From: a virus
Direction: 5' to 3' (one strand)
IMG/VR virus record: IMGVR_UViG_3300011114_000160
Location: 1 to 29,299 of that record
DNA: 29,299 nucleotides
Part shown: one piece after another, positions 16,701 to 24,733 of the stretch
How positions within the stretch are numbered: the stretch's first letter is position 1
Layout of the letters: each line of letters begins with the position of its first letter
Position numbers and translations under genes: made by a program
Notes under the pieces: generated by a model
The model's database searches: none
Seen by the model: only the letters and a program-made list of their open reading frames with translations
What the model was told of the DNA's origin: nothing

Positions 16701-19700
16701 AGACCCAGAGAGCCGCCAAAATTTAAAGAGTGAGTTAAACTTTATTTACGGGCAGGAAATGTTCTTGCCTAAAGCTATTGGCCCTGCATTGGATGCTGAT
16801 GGTCGTGCGCTTGCCGAGAAGGGTAACTTTAAAGACCTGCTCAGCCACATCATCAATAAGACCGACAACAAGTTGGTGCGTCAAATCCTACGCAAGATTC
16901 AGTCGTTAGGTATTGCACCTAAGATTGTGATTGGAGATGTTGGTAGAGAAAATCATGCAGGGGTGTATGACCCAGCTACCAACACAATTACGCTTGACCC
17001 AGATTTTGGTTTAAACCATCACACCATCATTCACGAGACTGTGCACGCCGCAATCTCGCACGTACTGCGTAGCCCCAACAATAAGCTAACTCAAGCTTTT
17101 GTTCAGTTCTTTGAACAAATTAAGAACCAAATGGGTTCTGCCTATGGTGGTCAAGACATTCAAGAATTTGCTTCTGAGTTAGTAGGTAACCCAGAGTTCC
17201 AAGCCCTGCTTAAAACAATCAAAGCGCCTCGCAGTGAGAACATGTTTGTAAACATGATGCAGGCTATTGCTGAGTTCTTTGGGTTTCGCAACGCTTATAA
17301 AGAAGGCATGAAGTTTGTCAATGATGCAATTGATATCTCTTCTAAGGTCGAAGTAACACCTGCTGAAAAGATGTTCTTAAGCATGGGTTCAGCCGTTAAC
17401 TCTGCGTTTAATACAGTAGGTCAAATTGGGCAGAACATGCCTTCACTGGCAGGCCAAACGCTTGAAGATACCAAGAATTTGTTCTCTAACGTGAAAGACT
17501 TTGGCTGGATGAAAACAGCTATGGGTATGTTGCGACTCGACAACATAAACACGTTGTACAAAAAAGAACTGCCATCTATCCAGAAGTTAATAGATGCACT
17601 TGAGTTACGTAATGGTATGCAAGAACAACGCATATCTGCCATCAACAAAGACTACAAGCGGTTCTCTGATATTGCTAAGGCTAATCCGCAAGCTATGAAG
17701 CGTATGGACGACATGGCTATTGATGCCCGTTTATACGAAGTAGATCCGCTAGATGCAAACTTTAAGACTACACCTGCCAATGCCGCGCAGTACCATCGTT
17801 TGCGTAACATCTACACATCCTTACCTTCTGATGTGCAAACAGTCTATAGAGACATCCGTAACTTTTACACAAAGTCTTTGAATGAGTACGAGCAGTTGTT
17901 GCTTAGAAGCGTCTCTCCGTCACTTGCCGCAAAGCTTACTCAACAGTTTGCAACCCGTAAGAAGTTGACTGCGTACATCCCATTCTTGCGTAGCGGGGAT
18001 TTTTGGTTGGAGTTTGCTGACCCTGCAACTGGTGAGCGTGCTGCTATGGCTTTTGAGTCTATTCGTGAACGCCAGCAGTTTGTTGACACCATCCTTAAAC
18101 CGCAAAATATTCAGAGTAAGAGCTACCGCAACTTACAAAACATTTTGTTTGACCCATCGTCAATTCCGCCAACATCATTTGTTGGTAAGATCATGGCTGA
18201 TCTGCAAAAGCAGGGTGCAAGTCAACAACAGCTTGATAGCGTATATCAGGCATACCTGACGCTTTTCCCTGCCGAGTCTATTGCTAAGCAGTTCCTCAAG
18301 TCTAAGAACGTACTTGGTATGGAACGAGATATTGTCAAAGGCTACGGCACGACTGCGGTTAAGTGGGCGCGTAAGTTGTCTAGTTCTGAATACGCCCCAC
18401 AAATTGATAGAGCACTAGGCGAAATTAAAGCACAAGCTGAAAACGTAAATCGTTTAGATGTAACCGCCGCCGCTGAAAATATCATGGAACAGAAAGAGTT
18501 CCTGCATAACCCAACGTTTAATGCGTTCACACAAGCAGCTACAACTCTTAGTTACTTTGAGTACATTGCAGGTAACATTTCATCTGCTTTGATAAACATC
18601 ACATCTCTACCTATGTTGGTGTGGCCTATCCTTGGTGGTAAGTTTGGTTTTGACAAAACAACATCTGCCATGACTGCCGCCAGCCGTGTTGCAATCAATG
18701 GCATGGAGAAGGACGCAAGATACAAGAAGTTGTACGAAACGATGATGAACCACGGCCAGCTAGAGCACACAATGGCTCGTGAGGTGCTTGAGGGTCGTAG
18801 GCAAAAGACTACTGAGTTCACAGGACTCAAAGGTCGTATCCTTGATGGTCTTTCAATTCCGTTTGCCGCAACTGAACGCTACAACCGTGCTACCACTGCA
18901 ATAGCCGCTTATGATTTGGCTCGTCAAAGTGGTATGAGCGAAGCTGATGCTATTCAATATGCAGTGACCACAACTAAAGATGTACATACCTCCGGCTTGG
19001 CGGCTACTGCTCCTAAGTGGATGCAGAACCCAGTTGGGCGTGTATTCTTTACGTTTAAATCATTCGTATGGAACAGTGCATTTATAATGGCACGTGCTTT
19101 CCATCAAGCATTTAAGGGTGAGACTCCTGCTATCCAGCACGCTGCTCGCCGACAACTTCTTGGTACATACGGCATGGCTATGGCGTTTGGTGGTGTTAAG
19201 GGCATGCCGTTCTATGGTGCTATATCTACACTTGCCACAATGATCCAAGCATTGTTTGGTGATGATGACGAGCCGTTTGATTTTAACGAAGAGATGCGTG
19301 ACTTCTTTGGTGAGTTGGGCTACAAAGGTGCGTTTAACTACGTTACTAATCTTGAGTTGTCTAATCGTGTTGGTATTGCTACTGATCTGATCTTCCGTGA
19401 TGACCCACGTGGTGTTGCAGAACATGGATACATCTTGTCAGCCATGCAACAAATGTTTGGCCCTGCTGGTTCATACGCAGTTAGCGTAGGTAACGGTATT
19501 AACATGATCAAAGAAGGTAATGTTGAACGTGGTGTTGAAGCCATCATGCCTAGCTTTGTTCGCAACGGTATGAAGGGCATACGCTACATGAGTGAAGGTG
19601 CGTTAACGTTGAAGGGTGACCCAGTTGATGAAGACATTAACGCCTACAACTCATTGATGCAAGCCATTGGTTTTTCCCCTGCTGATTTGTCTAGCAACTA

Positions 19701-19992
19701 TGAGAAGACTTCAGCCGCTAAATCTTATGAGAAAGAAGTTAGCGCACGTCGTGTCCGCCTCTTGAACTTGCACGATATGGCTAAGACTGCGGGTGATATG
19801 GACTTAATGGCTGAAACTAAAGACGCTATATCGGAGTTCAACAACAAGCACCCGAACAGTAAGATCACTGGCGATACCTTGCGTAAATCTGAATCGTCTC
19901 GCAAGGCGGCTGAGAAGAACATGATCAACGGTGTCACATTCAACAAGAAGTTGCGTGGCGAGATTGAAGAGAAGTTCTTCGAGGAAGAATGA
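13744..19992 (+). CDS. Giant polyvalent-type virion protein with HExxH zinc-peptidase motif
   Basis: A 2082-residue protein, the largest in the window. Residues about 100-340 are hydrophobic and Gly/Ala-rich, fit for membrane association. Residues 350-800 are low-complexity, charged and probably linker. At 1096-1105 there is 'IHETVHAAIS', an HExxH zinc-binding motif (H1097, E1098, H1101), followed by 'QEFASEL' near 1140-1146, which can provide the third ligand; this matches metallopeptidase domains of phage polyvalent proteins. The last ~300 residues (GDDDEPFDFNEEM … EDINAYNSLMQAIGFSP) resemble the large-polyvalent-protein-associated domain LPD38. In this gene position T7-type phages have gp16, the ejection channel protein. 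I infer that it is injected with the DNA and may cut host proteins. The start is the first ATG after an in-frame stop and lacks a ribosome site. Confidence 0.75.
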   Translation: MILNLPKIGLVRFRDDLSEAELDGQLERLSKKYDFEIPRGQLTTGEMFSKSLSRGAKQLGSTFGDVIPAMGASALGFDEYAAKQMEEAQDTQREINKYYAPQYRDTGDIKGIGDLPGFALETITEQIPNIATALVPGGIGGTIARRAGVAAAERAAMPLIESGATAAELARVAGRTGAEYATRGQNLGVFLGSYAQNAPEVFQNIYEKTGELAPGAAMLFGSASAALDSVLPAQLLRNVTGPVKVGIIEKLLERSGMDKGLLRSVSAGMLKGTGAESLTEGMQEAISIAAENFVDKHEAVFGSREWNRIMESAVRGAVAGGAFGGVGGGAEAFRAGQERKGQYAQAMAQRQQRLLAGEVGRQSEQIESFGADQQQMQLPGFEIGPASGLLPPAEPAPPVLKEPKGKQLGLFGDEGLPTKEAEASKLRGDKAIANQERLAQQRESAEVKAAQAKLKAAINDLTDTPTNLVGLAKQPSPLAQTIAQAQGDLDALASKRGPKAEAIPEPKVVQKATPLTPQQLPTTINDEVLKGLGIGHTAILRKNKLLEGKDISKPADAAEVKRILEAYAENRSEPIRQKIEAYLSRPEFQGAQNVAGLNAEPSGGSPSVDGGSNLVTPAETDAGLKRDGDVYVEPDVGNIDAREEQPATSVIEEEQPAPTVTLPPEVQAAKDLLDAIDKGGVPLNPSKINAIARNLGLEVKKSAKPEETIARLREAVARAAQPMGFIDTQLDEGTTSGIETSETIEAAQEGQTQSVAGEPLSKKAATDEKKAEKGASADTQERRTFVRAIDKLVDNLITSEIRKAEKAANLNTGEVQLPTTFVGTDIHNLLRLPRLLSEFIRLQEVIPKIEEAPQRAKNEKAFKQIAEGINRSGVFAKEAIGALNGGFRNDPEALLGVLNKAGTESLADFVSEKIEAAKQEVAARRKEDQPPEPKKSTNQLSKTRLKRAINEVYHNWTRSNKQRAAFEEMVNQGKGLEAIDQVLESLDPESRQNLKSELNFIYGQEMFLPKAIGPALDADGRALAEKGNFKDLLSHIINKTDNKLVRQILRKIQSLGIAPKIVIGDVGRENHAGVYDPATNTITLDPDFGLNHHTIIHETVHAAISHVLRSPNNKLTQAFVQFFEQIKNQMGSAYGGQDIQEFASELVGNPEFQALLKTIKAPRSENMFVNMMQAIAEFFGFRNAYKEGMKFVNDAIDISSKVEVTPAEKMFLSMGSAVNSAFNTVGQIGQNMPSLAGQTLEDTKNLFSNVKDFGWMKTAMGMLRLDNINTLYKKELPSIQKLIDALELRNGMQEQRISAINKDYKRFSDIAKANPQAMKRMDDMAIDARLYEVDPLDANFKTTPANAAQYHRLRNIYTSLPSDVQTVYRDIRNFYTKSLNEYEQLLLRSVSPSLAAKLTQQFATRKKLTAYIPFLRSGDFWLEFADPATGERAAMAFESIRERQQFVDTILKPQNIQSKSYRNLQNILFDPSSIPPTSFVGKIMADLQKQGASQQQLDSVYQAYLTLFPAESIAKQFLKSKNVLGMERDIVKGYGTTAVKWARKLSSSEYAPQIDRALGEIKAQAENVNRLDVTAAAENIMEQKEFLHNPTFNAFTQAATTLSYFEYIAGNISSALINITSLPMLVWPILGGKFGFDKTTSAMTAASRVAINGMEKDARYKKLYETMMNHGQLEHTMAREVLEGRRQKTTEFTGLKGRILDGLSIPFAATERYNRATTAIAAYDLARQSGMSEADAIQYAVTTTKDVHTSGLAATAPKWMQNPVGRVFFTFKSFVWNSAFIMARAFHQAFKGETPAIQHAARRQLLGTYGMAMAFGGVKGMPFYGAISTLATMIQALFGDDDEPFDFNEEMRDFFGELGYKGAFNYVTNLELSNRVGIATDLIFRDDPRGVAEHGYILSAMQQMFGPAGSYAVSVGNGINMIKEGNVERGVEAIMPSFVRNGMKGIRYMSEGALTLKGDPVDEDINAYNSLMQAIGFSPADLSSNYEKTSAAKSYEKEVSARRVRLLNLHDMAKTAGDMDLMAETKDAISEFNNKHPNSKITGDTLRKSESSRKAAEKNMINGVTFNKKLRGEIEEKFFEEE

Positions 19993-20019
19993 AAAAAAGC
20001 CCCTGACTAAGCAGGGGCT
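19992..20019 (-). terminator. Intrinsic terminator between the two converging operons
   Basis: AGCCCCTG (19998-20005) and CAGGGGCT (20012-20019) form a perfect 8-bp GC-rich stem with a six-base loop. Reading leftward the stem is followed by seven T (complement of 19992-19998), a standard terminator for the minus-strand operon just after the stop at 20027. Reading rightward only 'AAATAC' follows, so late transcripts are stopped less efficiently. Confidence 0.9.
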
Positions 20020-20026
20020 AAATACT

Positions 20027-20257
20027 TCAAGCAGAAGTAGAGTGCGGGGCGAGTATAACCTCCCTGCGCCATACACGCAACCCATACACGCCATTTTCTA
20101 TAACTTGTTTTGAAACAACGTCTAAACCCAACCTGGCGCACTCGCTCATAACAAACTTTTGCACCTGCTTCCTCTGTAGGCAAGGTATAAAGAAAGACGT
20201 TCCGGGCTGAAACTTAACCCATTCAATCAGTATCGACAGGTTGAATACCGTTGTCAT
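20027..20257 (-). CDS. Small conserved phage protein, last gene of the replication operon
   Basis: A 76-residue protein that starts 35 bases inside the end of the primase-helicase gene, a strong sign of translational coupling. The sequence is a mix of strand and helix: 'FQPGTSFFIPCLQRKQVQKFVMSECARLGLDV' (in part) then 'VIENGVYGLRVWRR'. The F-I-P-C-L-x-R-K … GVYGLRVWR arrangement looks like a small DNA- or RNA-binding fold with a basic end, but I recognise no named family. It has two cysteines and no membrane segment. Its stop lies just before the operon terminator. Confidence 0.55.
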   Translation of the reverse strand: MTTVFNLSILIEWVKFQPGTSFFIPCLQRKQVQKFVMSECARLGLDVVSKQVIENGVYGLRVWRREVILAPHSTSA

Positions 20258-23072
20258 CTAGCAACACATTCTCATTAAAGAAGTCCAGTTTAGTAGTGTC
20301 AAAGCACAGGGCGTTCACAGGGGCTTGCATGTTTGCAAGGGTGCCAGCCGTCATGCGTTTCTTCTTGGTGTCAACCAGTGCTTTACTCTTGCGGTAGCCA
20401 CTCAAGGACTCTTCGTAGTTGATAAAGTTCTTAGAGCAATCGTCTCGGTAGGTGCGGTTCACCACATACAGCATCTTGGTATCGGGCTCGTAGCGTGCAG
20501 TCAATGCGCCACGTGGCTCCTTAATCGGCCCATGCTCTAATCCGTTCTTAGCCTTGTCGCCATTGATCACAAGAATCTCATGGAAGTGACGTTGCAAAAA
20601 GCCACCTAAGAAATCGTCACCGTCAAACATGTATTCACGATTGCGAATACGGGTCTCATTAATTAAGCCCACTGCGTAGTTAAACACTGGCTTGATCGGT
20701 ATGTCGTGCAGTCCAAGGTACTTGGCAATAGAGCCACCAGTTATAGCTAGTGACGCCATAAGAGCCCAATAGCGTTCAGCGTTCTTAATACCAGCGGCTT
20801 GCTCAATACGCACCTGCACATCAGCCATCTTAGCTTTAACCATAGGCAACTGACCCACAAGAGCCTGAGAGAACGGCTCCATTGCATGCCCATAGTTGTT
20901 CATCAATTGACCAAAGTGTTGCCGTGCCCAAGTCGCATCGTCAAATGGGTCAGGTTTGATGTTGATCTCCAAAATCCTCTTTAACTCGCCATCTGGAAAG
21001 CCTTTTATGGATAACAGTGCGTCAGTCACGTACCGGTTGGATGAAGTGATCAAGCCAGTTTGAAACTTGGTATCGTTCCTACGCTCTGCGTTCTCGTGTT
21101 GCTTCAAACGATTCTTGCCACGACCTGAAGTCACGTCATACACTTGGTTTGACATTTGCTCGGGCGGCATATTTGTGATCTCGTCCATGGTCACTGCCAA
21201 GTTCTGCATCACACCAAGGCGGCTCATGCGTGAGTTGTATGTGTCCTTGGGGGAGAGCAAGAGTTCCTTGGGTCTGCCGTAGATACTGTTGATGGCTTGC
21301 AAGATTGTGGTCTTGCCTGAACCTGACTCACGGCTAACTAAGTTGAGCAAGAAGCCGTCAAGTGCTGTGAACTTCATTAGCATCGTGCCAAACCCCATAA
21401 AGAAAGCAAAGGCTCTAGCCTCCATACCTTCACGACCATAGGCGTTGATTGTGTTCTTCCATACTTGGAAGTCGCCCTTAACTTGGAATAGCGGCACCAG
21501 TGGTAGTGTGGGCGCAGATGGCGGGCTATATACCGTCTCAGTTGCACGGATTTCTCTGTCACCAATAATGATGGCTGACTCGTCCTCAACCCAACCAAAT
21601 TGTTTGTGCGCTTTCTCAGCTTGTGAATTCATCTGTAATTCCTCAACCCATTTTGTAACGTAGTACATGAGTGCGTCTTGTTTCTTTCCAAGAGCAGTCA
21701 CGCCAAATGAAGCTACTGTTGCAATAAACTTGTCCTTAGACAGCACGTTGGGCAGGGTCATAATCCACTCACGCACTCCGTCTCTAGGTAGGTGCAACCG
21801 CAGTAGCAGGGTCTCACCTAAGTCGGGGTCTTGCATACGCTTGACTACATAGAAGTCATAGGGGTACACAATCTCTTCTGTATCGTTGCCATCTTTGTCT
21901 TTGGCACGTTGGTATATACCGCCCATCTTGCCCCTGAAGAATGGAAAGGGGTACTTGGGAATTACAAACGTCTTGGCTTCTTTAGTCTCAGGCTCTAGGT
22001 CTGTGACGATGTTGTCTTCTTCAGTGGCTTCAATGATTTCTTTGCCAATCTGAATAGGGGATGTGATTTTTAGCTTGCAGCCCTCACAGCCTTGTGCAAA
22101 CAACTTTTTAAATGTCTCGCAAGTGTAGGGGCCCCGCGTCTCGTTGGCTTTGCGATCAGTCTCACGCTCTGAATAGTCAGGGTGCTGATTAGAGATGACA
22201 TGGATGGCTTTGTCTCTATCGACACACTGTTGAGCAATACTCAGCCCCGCCCGCCACAAAGGTTCATCTATCGTTGTTTGGTTGTGGTAGATGTTCAAGA
22301 GTTGATTGCATCCATTGCCTTCAACGGACTTAATCAGGATGGTCTTGAAGCGGGACTGACTGCTACCCATCAGTGCAAGGGTCAGTGGGTCTAGCTGACG
22401 TTTGAAGTCAGCCTTGTCCAGCATCTTTAAAATATCTTCAGACGGTACAAGAAGTTTTTCAATCTCGTCAATCGTCATTGTGGGTGCTACGTATAGCACT
22501 TCCACTGGAATAGGATTGGTTGGGTCTTTTACGTGAAAGGTTTCAGGCACCCTAAGAACACGTGCGGCTTCGCCAGTAACGGCAGGGTCAACATCAAACT
22601 TATGTTCAACGCACAACTCTTTAAGGCGGTCAGCATGGCTCCTCCACTGCTTACGTGGGATAGCCTTATCCAGTACCCAATACACGTGGGCACCCAAACC
22701 CGACTTTACGATAGTCGGTCGTGGTAGCTTTGTTATCTTACAAAAGCTTTTTAATGCAATTAACCCTTCGCCCAAATCTGCAAAAGGCTTACCAGTGCCG
22801 CAATCAAGATCAATATAAAACGACTTTAGATAAAGCGCATTATTCGTAGTACGGCCCTCTTGCGGGTCGCCATACTTAGCCATAGCAAAGAACGCATTAA
22901 ATTCTTCTTGCACTAACACGTCTGCTTGCGTGCTTATGTCATCTATGCTCTCTACAAACTTCTGCCTAACAACATCTTTTTCGTTAACTGTCTTGATTCC
23001 GAATGTGCAGTAGTGCTCGCCTTGCTCTAGTGGTGGGAGCACCAGTGCGAGAAACTCTTTTCTCGAAATCAT
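20223..23072 (-). CDS. Primase-helicase fusion (AEP-type primase plus DUF927-like ATPase)
   Basis: A 949-residue replication protein. The N-terminal part has the archaeo-eukaryotic-primase signature: 'FYIDLDCG' with D88 and D90 as metal ligands, and 'KSGLGAHVYWVL' with H129, as in RepB-type and PrimPol-type primases. C318, C329 and C332 sit in a 'YTCETFKKLFAQGCEGC' segment that may bind zinc. From about 460 a P-loop ATPase domain follows: Walker A 'ESGSGKTT' at 582-589 and Walker B 'VTMDEIT' at 628-633, in the style of DUF927/SF3-like phage helicases. It would lay primers and unwind the phage DNA at the fork. It follows the HTH gene with a gap of 88 bases containing a palindrome and has an 'aagga' site before the ATG. 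Confidence 0.85.
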   Translation of the reverse strand: MISRKEFLALVLPPLEQGEHYCTFGIKTVNEKDVVRQKFVESIDDISTQADVLVQEEFNAFFAMAKYGDPQEGRTTNNALYLKSFYIDLDCGTGKPFADLGEGLIALKSFCKITKLPRPTIVKSGLGAHVYWVLDKAIPRKQWRSHADRLKELCVEHKFDVDPAVTGEAARVLRVPETFHVKDPTNPIPVEVLYVAPTMTIDEIEKLLVPSEDILKMLDKADFKRQLDPLTLALMGSSQSRFKTILIKSVEGNGCNQLLNIYHNQTTIDEPLWRAGLSIAQQCVDRDKAIHVISNQHPDYSERETDRKANETRGPYTCETFKKLFAQGCEGCKLKITSPIQIGKEIIEATEEDNIVTDLEPETKEAKTFVIPKYPFPFFRGKMGGIYQRAKDKDGNDTEEIVYPYDFYVVKRMQDPDLGETLLLRLHLPRDGVREWIMTLPNVLSKDKFIATVASFGVTALGKKQDALMYYVTKWVEELQMNSQAEKAHKQFGWVEDESAIIIGDREIRATETVYSPPSAPTLPLVPLFQVKGDFQVWKNTINAYGREGMEARAFAFFMGFGTMLMKFTALDGFLLNLVSRESGSGKTTILQAINSIYGRPKELLLSPKDTYNSRMSRLGVMQNLAVTMDEITNMPPEQMSNQVYDVTSGRGKNRLKQHENAERRNDTKFQTGLITSSNRYVTDALLSIKGFPDGELKRILEINIKPDPFDDATWARQHFGQLMNNYGHAMEPFSQALVGQLPMVKAKMADVQVRIEQAAGIKNAERYWALMASLAITGGSIAKYLGLHDIPIKPVFNYAVGLINETRIRNREYMFDGDDFLGGFLQRHFHEILVINGDKAKNGLEHGPIKEPRGALTARYEPDTKMLYVVNRTYRDDCSKNFINYEESLSGYRKSKALVDTKKKRMTAGTLANMQAPVNALCFDTTKLDFFNENVLLDDNGIQPVDTD

Positions 23073-23089
23073 AGCCGTCCTTGGTATCG

Positions 23090-23101
23090 TCTTTTAAAAG
23101 A
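23090..23101. promoter_or_regulatory. 12-bp perfect palindrome upstream of the primase gene
   Basis: TCTTTTAAAAGA lies 18 bases before the primase-helicase start and 59 bases after the HTH stop. The length and AT-rich centre fit an operator, and an HTH protein is encoded directly upstream. Whether that protein binds here is a guess. Confidence 0.4.
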
Positions 23102-23160
23102 GAAAGGCAGGGATGAGACGGAACATCCTTTTCGGGAGCTACCCTAGCCTACTCAAACTA

Positions 23161-23388
23161 TTAAGCTAACTTTGCAATTAGCTTGTGCATCTTGTCTGCG
23201 TACTTACCTGACACTACGGTTTTTCCACGGAACCAAGAATATACAGTCACTCGGCTTACACCGAAGAACTCAGCAACGTCAGTTACGGGTATATCCCTAT
23301 CTAAGCAGAGCATCCCTAACTTGACCCCGAGCAAGGTTTGATTAGCTTCCTTGATTTCTCGGGCGGTAAGTGTGGAATACCCTGCCAT
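23161..23388 (-). CDS. Small HTH transcriptional regulator
   Basis: A 75-residue protein with a helix-turn-helix at residues 32-54 (RDIPVTDVAEFFGVSRVTVYSWFRGK), with the usual V-x-x-V-A-x-x-x-G-V-S pattern, a Tyr-Ser-Trp recognition helix and a basic end. This is XRE/MerR-like in size, with no effector or oligomerisation domain, like phage Cro-type switches. Its ATG overlaps the SSB stop (TAATG), so it is made with the SSB. A likely task is to lower transcription of its own operon or to time the replication genes; the palindrome at 23090-23101 is a candidate site. Binding specificity is unknown. Confidence 0.75.
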   Translation of the reverse strand: MAGYSTLTAREIKEANQTLLGVKLGMLCLDRDIPVTDVAEFFGVSRVTVYSWFRGKTVVSGKYADKMHKLIAKLA

Positions 23389-24281
23389 TACTCATCGTCC
23401 CAAGCCTCAAGAATCTTGGACAAGTCCTTCTTAGGGGCTTCTTCCTCTTTCTTGGCGACTCGTTTAGTGGGTTCTTCCACTGGCTCAGCTTCAACCTTGG
23501 CGGGTTTGGCTTCTGCTTTAGGCTCAGCCTTGGGTGCTTCCAACTTGGCGGGTTTAATGCCATCAGCTTCAGCCACAGTCATGGTGATTGCTTTCATAGC
23601 AGATTCAGACTTACCCTGCTCAATAGCAATGTTATGCTCTGATGCTTCCAAGACTCTGACAGGCTTAAATGTCAGCTTAGGTGTTGCGCTGTCTGTGTCG
23701 AAACGCATCTCAGTAACAACTGCAGTAATTGGAATACCTTTACTGCCAATCATCTTTGCGTATGTCTGCAAAGGCCACTTCCCGGGTTCGCCTGCACCGA
23801 AGATTGATGCGGCAGGCAGGGTCAGTTGGAACACATCACCCTTCAAGTCGTTTGCCAAAGCCACGGCAAGACGCTGGCTAAAACGGCAAGCACGGCTGTC
23901 ACCCTGACCTGAACCCTTCATGTTTTTGTCGCAGTCCATGCAACGCTTCGCTTGAGGCATAGTTGACTTAGCATCAGGGAAGTCGCCATCGGCAGACCAA
24001 CAATCGGGTGCGGCAGGTTCGCTACCTTCACTGTACGTTTTTAAATAGAAAGTGCGTGACACTTTTGGTGAAGCGGCAACGACCACCACGTTCATTGAAC
24101 GCTCTTCGTTCTTCGCAACTTCTTTTCCGTTGACCATCATGCGCCATACACCGCCCTTGATGGAGATACGTTTCATACCACCACCCGCACCGCCCATCAG
24201 CGACTTAGTGGTTTCGTCAAGTTCTACCTCTTTCAAATACGAGGGTAGACCACCATCCAACATTGCAAGTTCGTTACTCAT
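23388..24281 (-). CDS. Putative zinc-containing single-stranded-DNA-binding protein
   Basis: A 297-residue protein. The N-terminal 190 residues look like an OB-type beta barrel ('RISIKGGVWRMMVNGKEV', 'SMNVVVVAASPKVSRTFYL') interrupted by a four-cysteine site (C94, C114, C117, C132) that can bind zinc, as in T4 gp32. Residues 220-280 are a Lys/Glu/Pro/Ala-rich linker. The last residues are 'ILEAWDDE', an acidic tail typical of SSBs and used to recruit partners. It lies between a coiled-coil protein and the HTH and primase genes. It has an 'aggag' site before the ATG. Function as SSB is inferred from layout and context; no direct family match can be claimed. Confidence 0.65.
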   Translation of the reverse strand: MSNELAMLDGGLPSYLKEVELDETTKSLMGGAGGGMKRISIKGGVWRMMVNGKEVAKNEERSMNVVVVAASPKVSRTFYLKTYSEGSEPAAPDCWSADGDFPDAKSTMPQAKRCMDCDKNMKGSGQGDSRACRFSQRLAVALANDLKGDVFQLTLPAASIFGAGEPGKWPLQTYAKMIGSKGIPITAVVTEMRFDTDSATPKLTFKPVRVLEASEHNIAIEQGKSESAMKAITMTVAEADGIKPAKLEAPKAEPKAEAKPAKVEAEPVEEPTKRVAKKEEEAPKKDLSKILEAWDDE

Positions 24282-24290
24282 TTTCTGCTC

Positions 24291-24674
24291 CTAGCGTTTT
24301 ACGATTACTATAGTTTGATTGACGTCCGCATTTAGCCCCGGCGGATGAAGATCGGGGTTTTCCTCAAGAAATTGAGCCATGTTCGTGCTGTTGATACGTT
24401 GTTGCATCAACGAAAAGGCATCGTTATCTTTGAGAAATTTGAAAAAAGAATCCCAGTCACTAGTCCAGTAATTCTTTGTGATTCTGCGTGAGACCGTACC
24501 AAATTGCGTACGTATCGTTTGGGCACCTTCAGCCTTGCAAATCTCTAACAGTTGACTTCCAACAGTGTCTTGTTGCTCCTTGAGTTCAGCAACTTGCTTC
24601 TCAAGTTCACGTCGCTTGTCACGAATCTTCACGTAGATTTTTGCTAGCTTTTCGGTATTGGCTTCTTCACTCAT
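24291..24674 (-). CDS. Conserved phage coiled-coil protein, first gene after the promoter
   Basis: A 127-residue protein. The ATG at 24674 has a full 'aaaggag' site eight bases before it; a longer in-frame reading from 24764 would overlap the promoter and is rejected. Residues 8-50 form a charged coiled coil (KIYVKIRDKRRELEKQVAELK), followed by 'GAQTIRTQFGTVSRRITKNYWTSDWDSFFKFL', then 'FLEENPDLHPPGLNADVNQTIVI' (both in part). The pattern coiled coil, 'G-T-x-x-R', 'Y-W-T-S-D-W', 'PPGLNxD' is common in phage genomes near SSB and recombination genes. Layout resembles siphovirus Gp157-type proteins, but the match is loose. Likely a recombination or replication accessory; unproven. Confidence 0.65.
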   Translation of the reverse strand: MSEEANTEKLAKIYVKIRDKRRELEKQVAELKEQQDTVGSQLLEICKAEGAQTIRTQFGTVSRRITKNYWTSDWDSFFKFLKDNDAFSLMQQRINSTNMAQFLEENPDLHPPGLNADVNQTIVIVKR

Positions 24675-24704
24675 TGCACTCTCCTTTTTGTTGTTGGGAT
24701 ATGG

Positions 24705-24733
24705 AATATAGGGGCTCCACTTTACAATGTCAA
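24705..24733 (-). promoter_or_regulatory. Near-consensus sigma70 promoter for the SSB-primase operon
   Basis: On the minus strand TTGACA (24733-24728), a 17-bp spacer and TATATT (24710-24705): full match at -35 and five of six at -10. The predicted start is near 24698, which leaves a ~24-base leader with the ribosome site of the gene at 24674. The -35 overlaps the last codons of the helicase gene, so this adds a second, strong input for the downstream genes using host polymerase. Confidence 0.85.

Noticed and set aside
19998-20019. Attachment site for integration at the hairpin between operons
   Set aside because: No integrase, no tRNA fragment and no second copy; the T-run and position explain it as a terminator.
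23338-23907. A 189-residue plus-strand ORF opposite the SSB gene
   Set aside because: Ser/Ala/Leu-rich antisense of the Lys/Ala/Glu/Pro linker of the SSB; no supporting start signal.
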